Shown: one piece after another, positions 57,872-64,000 of the stretch
Position numbering within the stretch: position 1 is the stretch's first letter
Layout of the letters: every line of letters starts with the position of its first letter
Origin: Verpa conica
Taxonomy: Eukaryota > Ascomycota > Pezizomycetes > Pezizales > Morchellaceae
Assembly: GCA_033030425.1 (NCBI GenBank)
Contig: JAUFSD010000001.1
Coordinates: 1,798,001-1,862,000, forward strand
Direction: 5' to 3'
Length of the DNA stretch: 64,000 bases
The notes under the pieces: model-generated
Seen by the model: the letters and a program-made list of their open reading frames with translations, nothing else
What the model was told of the DNA's origin: nothing
The model's database searches: none
Translations under genes and position numbers: made by a program

Positions 57872-59569
57872 TCTGATAGAGTCCAGTCCCCCCAAAGAGA
57901 GCTTGACATGCGATAGGTCTCTCGAGTCGCCGAGTCGCTGGAAGTCTTAAGTTTTTGATATGAGCTGACGTTCACAAGGCTTGGTGCGGAGGAGGGTTGT
58001 GCAGATTGTGGGGCGCCGAATGACGCAGCCGCCTTAGATAAAGAATATAGCCCTAGCCCTATATAGACATCACCGAAGATAGCAAGTATTCAGATCGATA
58101 TCAATTAAAGATTAGATAGTGATTTCCAGGCCCGTCTAGATGTTTAAAGCTGTTGCTACGTAGTTTGGATCCCCCTCGAGATAAACATACATTTATGCAG
58201 GAAAATGGGGGCTAGCTAGACTCTCTTACTCGTCGTGTGTTATGTGTACAATCTCTCAATTCAATAGGAAACTCTGCTACTCTTAGGAGTAATTCACCAT
58301 ATCTCAATTTTTTTTTTTTACAAATAGGGTATTTATAAATGTATGTGAGTCTCGAAGCTTCATTACCAACATTACATATACTTATAGCTATTCGTTTTGC
58401 CATCATTTATAGGTGTGAAGATCCTTACCCAAATGACGCGCGATCTACTGTGTGGGGTAGCCTACCGGGGCTCTAAAGGTGTTAGCGATATCAGTATCAG
58501 TTGTTTATCTCGGCTTATCGTATAGATAAAGGGCTTACTATATTCAAAAACATTGGGGTAATGCTACAAAATAAAACTTAAATACGAATATATATTTTGA
58601 GTCTATATTTATCAGGTATTTCTGAATTAGTATTAGGTCATGATTTATATATATCCTCGTAGGATTAGTGTATTAATTCTCTCAACGGCTGGTTTTGACT
58701 ATTGAAAGAATACTTAAATCTAGAAGCTAGACAGCAGTTCTAATAAGGCAAAGAAAGGGCCTGAAAGGGAAAGTTTACTAATTTCAGGGGACTCCCAAGA
58801 AGCCTTATATGGTGCTAGATATCAAACAATTAATGAATGAGAAATATGGGTGACTTGGACTCTGAAGTAATTTTTACTAGCTAGTGAGGCTTTTATGAGC
58901 CTTTAATCTATAAAGCGCCCAGCGAACAAAGAAGAGCTGGTAATTGAGGCTAGTTGAATAGGGCCTAGCGAATCAGCTCCCTACATTTACGTTTATGGTA
59001 GTTTGTTCCGAATGTTTGTGGCTTGTGAAAGCCCTTTGAACTTCTCAAAGGTATACAACAAAAAGCTGTTAGATTGTGGGGACCGCTAGCCGTTGAAGTG
59101 CCCAACCCTTAGTATAAAATAGATGGCGATTGAGGGAAATATCCCCGATAACGCTTTACGCTAGGTGATGTAACTAGGCTACCCGCATAATGGCCTATTT
59201 AATTAGATATATTAAACAGTTTGAGACTTAGAACTTACCTTGCCCTCTCATTAGCTGTTTTATTTATTTTTACTGTGCGGGGGGTTATAAGTATACCTAG
59301 ACCGGCTTTTGCTAAGATGTCTAGCAGACTAGAGCCTCGGAACAGCTCATGCTGTAATCGGCCCATTATCTCGCAGCTCATAAACCTGTTCACGCAATTA
59401 TCACCTTACCACGCCCATCCCAAGCACCAATCCCAACATTCACATGAATTCTCTCTATCTCCATAGTCTTGGCATTCACATGCCCGCCCACCCATCAATT
59501 ACGTCACCAGACGGTATATCATCCCCATCCCATCCCGTCCCCCTCCTCCCATAAACCAGTACAGAAAAT
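57872..59569. other. gene-free AT-rich divergent region
   Basis: This lies between the WD40 gene (minus) and the perilipin-like gene (plus). I see no supportable gene. A frame near 59221-59466 begins at a TTG with a hydrophobic run but has no ATG or splice support. The last 150 bases are C-rich. Confidence 0.45.
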
Positions 59570-60484
59570 ATGGCACCACACGCCGAACCCTCACCCCCGC
59601 CCTCACCTACCACCCACAAGCCACTTACCCCAAGCTCCCACTTCCTCTCCCACATCTCCTCCATACCTCTCCTCGCAGACTCTCGTGATCTCGTCGGCTC
59701 ATATACTCCCGCCTTCTTCACAAACACCCTCTCCAAAGCTTTCGAGTATATTCCGTCATCTGTGATCCACCGTGCAGATGAGCTTGGAGATGCAGTGTTG
59801 ACGCAGCTGGAACATACTTTTCCGGCTGTGCGGACGCCGACGGAGGAGGTGCTTGCGCGACCGAGAGGGTGGTATGAGAGGGTTTTTGTGAGGCCAGTGG
59901 GGGTTGTGGGAACCACGGTGGAGACGTATAAGGGTGCGGTGTGGGATGGGTACAAGGCGTATGTTGAGCCGAAGGTTGGTAGCTATACGGATGCGTATGT
60001 GAAGAGGGTTAATGACTACTTTGAAGGGGCTGTGGAGGCGGGAATGCCAAAGTCGTATAGTGAGGCGGTTACAGAGGGGGAGGGCGAGAGCGAGCGCGAG
60101 ATTGAGGTTTATAGGAGTGTGAGAATTTTGAGGAGTGCGGTGAAGAGGGGGAGGGTGAGGTTTGTGGTGCCGGTGGAGAAGACGGTGGGCAAGACCATGG
60201 AGGATGTGAGGAAGGGGGGCAAGGGGATTAAGAAGGAGATTAGGGGAATCCCGGGAAAGTTGAGGGATGGGGTGGTGTATGTGTGGAAGGTTTTGGGAGA
60301 GGAGGTGGAGAGGGAGAAAGGGACGGGAAGGGTTGGGGTGAGGGGGGTGGTGAAGGTGGGGTATAGGGTGAGTGAAAGATGTGTGGGGGAGGTTGTCGGG
60401 GTGGGGTTGACAGTTGCCGCGAAGAGTATGGGGGTGGTTTGGGGTATATGGGAAGCGGGGAGGGAGAAGGTCAAGATGGCTTGA
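59570..60484 (+). CDS. perilipin-like lipid-droplet protein (CAP20/MPL1 type)
   Basis: Members of this fungal family coat lipid droplets and affect appressorium turgor and lipid storage in Colletotrichum and Metarhizium. It is a single exon of 304 residues. The N-terminal region SHFLSHISSIPLLADSRDLV is followed by HRADELGDAVLTQLEHTFPA and VRTPTEEV, which matches the CAP20-like pattern (a helix with ...D..FP.V..PTE.V). A segment resembling the amphipathic helix region follows (YERVFVRPVGVVGTTVETY). The rest is basic and Gly/Val-rich (RKGGKGIKKEIRGIPGKLRD) and is longer than typical CAP20 (about 180 residues), so the C-terminal third is unusual. No signal peptide or membrane segment is seen. 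The start is the first ATG preceding the conserved block. Confidence 0.7.
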   Translation: MAPHAEPSPPPSPTTHKPLTPSSHFLSHISSIPLLADSRDLVGSYTPAFFTNTLSKAFEYIPSSVIHRADELGDAVLTQLEHTFPAVRTPTEEVLARPRGWYERVFVRPVGVVGTTVETYKGAVWDGYKAYVEPKVGSYTDAYVKRVNDYFEGAVEAGMPKSYSEAVTEGEGESEREIEVYRSVRILRSAVKRGRVRFVVPVEKTVGKTMEDVRKGGKGIKKEIRGIPGKLRDGVVYVWKVLGEEVEREKGTGRVGVRGVVKVGYRVSERCVGEVVGVGLTVAAKSMGVVWGIWEAGREKVKMA

Positions 60485-61416
60485 TGGGGATTGGTATATA
60501 TTTTGTGGGCCTTCTTTGGGTTTAGTTATACGATTGGTGTTTCAGTATTTGTTTCGTTACTACTGTATATATATACCAAGGTTTTATTATATTATTAGTG
60601 ATATAAGAAATGTACCACAACAGGCCATAGTTTATAACTGCATACTATATTTGTACCTAGAAATCAATAATGACTTGACTCAAAAAAGTATCACAACCCA
60701 TGGTGTATGAAATTAACGACATTTCCGTTTATCCCGTTTGTAGAGTAAGACTACGATCCGAGAGTAAGAGAAGGAAACGAAACGAAATTGATCATCTTAT
60801 AAAATTAGAACCATTGATCGATCGAAACATATGTATATGTATGTATTGTCACTGTCTCCGCCCCACTCCTTCTGGAAGGTCTCTCCGGGGGAGGGTCTTG
60901 TTGGGTATTTGTACCCGGATGAGTGATGGAGTCCGTGCCCGGGCAGTAGTTGGGGTTGGGGTTAGAGTGAGGGAATAAGAGGGAGGAGTTAGAGAAGGGG
61001 AACAGTAAGAACAAGATGGGCCAGAGAAAGAAAAGACAGGAAATGAGAGGATAACAGAAAGAATAAGAAAAGAAACAAGGAATGTTAAATGAACAAGAAA
61101 CAACTAATAGAAACAGAGAAGCCCAAGTTATTTATCCCAATCCAGCCCAGTCCCCCAGGCAACACCAATCCATCTCAGACATCGCTGCAGCCAAGCGCCC
61201 ATCCCATCACCGCCCGATACAACGGCCCGTGCAAGGAACATCAACTCTGTCAACAATAAGCAAAACACAACAACACCTAACCCCCAGGAGTAGGGTAGAG
61301 TACAGAGTACAGTACAGTATTCCAGGTATCTCTTTTCTCTCTTCTCTCTTCTCCCCCTCCCCCCTCTCCCTCTACCCTCTCCCCTCTCCCCCCATCTCAC
61401 AAGGGCATTATCCATC
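60485..61416. other. intergenic region with CT-rich leader
   Basis: I see no gene. The last 90 bases before the next ATG form a C/T-rich tract (about 61330-61396), a typical fungal core-promoter or leader feature. Confidence 0.5.
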
Positions 61417-63288
61417 ATGCCTATCCCCACTCCCACCCAGCCAAAGATCCCCCGTCAGCCGGGCCCCTCAGCCACGCCCTCAGCAGCCCCAGCTAAAAGA
61501 CCCTCATCTTCTTCATCAGTCTCCTCGTCTTCTAGAAGACACACGTCCTCTCCGCCTACATCCCGTCCAACGTCGTCATCGAGATACTCACCACCTCAGA
61601 CTTCCCGAGACAGACTCAATTCGTCACCCTTACTCTCGAGCCGTCAATCAAGTAAACGAGGCGACCGTAGCCCTCCCCTGAGATCTTCCAACAAGATGCA
61701 GAAACAGGACAGTGACGATGACACGGCCAAGATGCCCCCCCCACCTGCTCCCCAAACAGGACGTGCTGGGGGCCTAAAGACTGCGTCAAAGCCCGGTGAG
61801 AAACGGAGGGCAGCTAGCGTATCTAACAAGGCCAAGGCTGAGGATGAAAAGGCTTCCGTTGCCACGGCAACCGGGAAGGGCATCGGGAAACTGTTGTCAT
61901 TGAAACAATCTACTTCAAGGTCAACAGCAAAGGGGACAGCTGATTCGGAACCTGCCAAGAGGTCATTACGTTCTAGGGCTGCGACGGTAGATAAGGCACC
62001 AGATAAGGGTGAGAAGACTGGGGCTGGGGAGTCGTCGGGTGGGAGCCTTGGTAGGACCATGTCTCTGAGGTCTGCTACGAGGGCTACTGCTGGGAGTGGG
62101 AACGGGAACGGAAAAGTAGAGAGTAGTACTTCTACAAGGAGGACTGGTATGAGGCCGAGGCCGACGTCAATGTATGGTGCCACGACGTCGAAATCAGACT
62201 TAACAGGAATGTCTACTGGTGCTGCCACTGCCCCTGCTGCTGCTACTACTGCTCCTACTACCGGTCCTTCGGGTATCAAGAGACCATCCAGTAGCTCAAA
62301 TTCAGGTTCAAATACATCGATTCCACCACCACCTGCACCAGTAAAAGGCCACAAGAAAAGCTCAAGTGTGACATCTGTATCTGTTCAAAATAGCGTTGCT
62401 GCGGCCCCTACAGGGGTTAACCCAAATTCCCGGCCAACTACGTCGGGGAGTACAAAGTCCAAACGCCCAGCATTCACTGCCCTAAACCAGGACTTTTCTG
62501 CATCTGCCAATCCGAACCCTCCCACAGCACCCCGTTCACGGGCTATTCCGCCAGCACCTCTTGACACGCCCACAATACATGCCCAGACACAGCTTCTTCA
62601 GCTGCTTACACTCCATTCGGCATCCACTGCGGTATACCAGCAGCTCATTACATCTGCCACTTCAACCCTAAAAGCTCGCTTTGAGAAGCTCTCTGCCCGT
62701 CACTATGATGCACGAGAAACAAGCTTGAAGAAACAAAAGCGTCATAACCTTGACTCCCTCGCGGCTGTCGTTAACAATGTCGTTCCCGGGAAGAAACGCC
62801 GTGACACAACAAAAAGCCCTGAGGAGCGTGTTCAGGGGTTCTCAGAGGGTATTAAACGTATCGATGCTATGCGTAGTGGAGAGTTTAGGAGATTGTGTGG
62901 TGTTTTTGGTGAATGGATAGCTGGATATAACCCACGTGCTGGTAGTGCTAGCCGTGAGAAGTGGGTTGATGGTATTGGCGAGGCGTGGCGACGAGAGTGT
63001 GTAGGCATTTCGAGACGGTTAGAGGTTTCAATTGCTGGTGTTGATGGTGTAGCTGGTGTATTAGCAGACCATGGTGAGGAAGAGACGATTGTAACAACAG
63101 TAACGAGGGTCGCTGAGGGTTACAAAGATCTTGCAGAGGGAATGCTCGAGGAGGTTGAAATGATGAGGAGAATGGAGGTTGAGGTTGTCGAGCGGGAGCG
63201 TATGGAACTGAAGAGACGTATTTCATTGATTCTGGATGTTGGTGTCGATAGTAGCTACAACAGCGTTGCTGTATGGGCTGCTTGTTGA
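61417..63288 (+). CDS. hypothetical Ser/Pro/Thr-rich protein with helical C-terminus
   Basis: I do not recognise this protein. It is a single exon of 623 residues. Residues 1-370 are low-complexity: Ser/Pro runs ([15 protein letters not shown]), several basic patches, RSLRSRAATVDK and a Gly/Ala/Thr-rich segment, all predicted disordered. From about residue 385 the sequence becomes ordered and helical: QTQLLQLLTLHSASTAVYQQ, ARFEKLSARHYDARETSLKK, LAAVVNNVV, GEFRRLCGVFGEWIAGYNPR, then a charged C-terminal coiled-coil-like helix (MLEEVEMMRRMEVEVVERER) ending ISLILDVGVDSSYNSVAVWAAC. The layout (disordered basic N-terminus plus helical C-terminus) suits a cytoskeletal or microtubule-associated role, but this is inference only. 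Confidence 0.65.
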   Translation: MPIPTPTQPKIPRQPGPSATPSAAPAKRPSSSSSVSSSSRRHTSSPPTSRPTSSSRYSPPQTSRDRLNSSPLLSSRQSSKRGDRSPPLRSSNKMQKQDSDDDTAKMPPPPAPQTGRAGGLKTASKPGEKRRAASVSNKAKAEDEKASVATATGKGIGKLLSLKQSTSRSTAKGTADSEPAKRSLRSRAATVDKAPDKGEKTGAGESSGGSLGRTMSLRSATRATAGSGNGNGKVESSTSTRRTGMRPRPTSMYGATTSKSDLTGMSTGAATAPAAATTAPTTGPSGIKRPSSSSNSGSNTSIPPPPAPVKGHKKSSSVTSVSVQNSVAAAPTGVNPNSRPTTSGSTKSKRPAFTALNQDFSASANPNPPTAPRSRAIPPAPLDTPTIHAQTQLLQLLTLHSASTAVYQQLITSATSTLKARFEKLSARHYDARETSLKKQKRHNLDSLAAVVNNVVPGKKRRDTTKSPEERVQGFSEGIKRIDAMRSGEFRRLCGVFGEWIAGYNPRAGSASREKWVDGIGEAWRRECVGISRRLEVSIAGVDGVAGVLADHGEEETIVTTVTRVAEGYKDLAEGMLEEVEMMRRMEVEVVERERMELKRRISLILDVGVDSSYNSVAVWAAC

Positions 63289-64000
63289 TTGCAATGTTTT
63301 TCTTTTATTTTCTACGATTTTTTCCTTTTTCTACTTTTCATGATGGAAACGCTTTTTAATGTTGCCAGTGGTCTATTTCTGCTGCGGACGACGATGATGA
63401 TCACGTTGAATGCTCATGCAACTTGATGAACGAGTTATGAATACTGCATACCATATATCCTGGTGGGTAGTGTATGTAGGACGCATAGATGTAAATGAAT
63501 CAATAAACGTTATTAAGATGAAGATTGATGTTTCTGGGGATATTGCATTTCTGAGGTAGTGAATGGCGGAGGATGTCTTTGCCAGTACATATACCGAGTG
63601 ATATTTTGTGAAGTAGATTAGTCGAGCCAGTATTCTATAGCTTTACATTCGGAAATAAACCACTATATCCACGAATACCCACCCAAATAGCCTACCCTGC
63701 ATAATGATACTACAGAAAGCCTACAAGGGCATGAAAAACCACGTTTTATAAAAGGGGCTTCTAGAAGACCATATTAAAAGATTGCCTAGCAACAATATCC
63801 AGCCTACATACACTACCAACCAGCATTAGTGAAAGTAAATCGTGGGGGTCAAATTGGTATTATATCGTACTAACCGCGCTCAATATCCCTCCCAGGGTTT
63901 CCCCACTAACGGATGACGTATACACTACACAAATGCATGTTTTACTTACTCGCCCGAGAAAAAAAAACTCCGGTAATACTGATCACTAATAAATCACTCT
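63289..64000. other. 3' flank to window end
   Basis: I see no gene. It is AT-rich and contains one reverse-orientation copy of the dispersed motif (63594-63604). Confidence 0.5.
63594..63604 (-). repeat. dispersed motif ATATCACTCGG (reverse orientation)
   Basis: The plus-strand CCGAGTGATAT is the reverse complement of ATATCACTCGG, sharing the ten-base core TATCACTCGG with copies at 10611, 24090 and 46564. Confidence 0.45.

Noticed and set aside
59221..59466. Frame with a hydrophobic N-terminus like a signal peptide
   Set aside because: It begins at TTG, has no ATG, no splice acceptor fits well and no family resemblance is seen.
61644..62354. 236-codon minus-strand frame inside the Ser/Pro-rich gene
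   Set aside because: It is the antisense shadow of a low-complexity coding sequence; Val/Leu/Ala runs mirror Asp/Lys/Ser-rich codons on the plus strand.

Overview
The window reads as nuclear DNA of a filamentous ascomycete fungus. Its genes carry short GT-AG introns (about 50-110 bases), and the gene set is eukaryotic and fungal: HIS1, cytosolic HSP90, RPL22, a Pho85-type CDK, a CBM18-containing chitin deacetylase, a CAP20/MPL1-type perilipin, an Iqw1/DCAF-type WD40 protein, a fungal rhodopsin-domain protein and a MYND-finger protein. Two intron-containing tRNA genes are present. Gene density is low (19 protein genes in 64 kb) with gene-poor AT-rich stretches of 2-5 kb. That layout would suit a large-genome Pezizomycete such as a truffle-like species, but the placement is inference only.

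Layout. 1-3.2 kb is gene-free. HIS1 (3218-4532) is followed by a small orphan gene (5220-5610). After a 4 kb gap come RPL22 (minus, 9760-10405), tRNA-Arg(ACG) and a tRNA-Phe-like relic. HSP90 (12980-15435) converges on a spliced MYND zinc-finger gene (minus, 15822-16659). PHO85-type CDK (18845-19968), a coiled-coil orphan (21241-22305), a SIRT4-like sirtuin (22621-23739) and 6-phosphogluconolactonase (26245-27036) all read plus. A large BCAS3-type WD40 gene (minus, 29209-33036) and an F-box gene (plus, 35761-38688) are divergent. A small three-exon orphan (minus, 39931-40533) is divergent from a mitochondrial-type cation diffusion facilitator (plus, 40680-42348). Then come a rhodopsin-domain membrane protein (minus, 43029-44216), a fungal orphan (minus, 45296-46096), tRNA-Tyr(GTA) and a 5.3 kb gene desert. 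The right part holds the chitin deacetylase (plus, 52252-54251), the DCAF/Iqw1-like gene (minus, 55041-57871), the perilipin-like gene (plus, 59570-60484) and a Ser/Pro-rich orphan (plus, 61417-63288).

The genes are mostly unrelated housekeeping or regulatory functions: histidine biosynthesis, protein folding, translation, phosphate/nutrient CDK signalling, NAD-dependent deacylation, pentose phosphate pathway, autophagy-type WD40, ubiquitin ligase adaptors, metal transport, cell-wall chitin modification and lipid droplets. I see no gene cluster, no intact transposon and no CRISPR array.

Exon boundaries were deduced by hand from GT-AG sites, reading phase and family knowledge; each spliced model given sums to a whole number of codons. 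The most unusual signals are a dispersed short motif (GTATCACTCGG-like, six sites), a chitin deacetylase with an unrecognised Cys-rich C-terminal module, a MYND finger with a long internal spacer and a 27-base micro-exon, and a perfect palindrome inside the tRNA-Arg intron.
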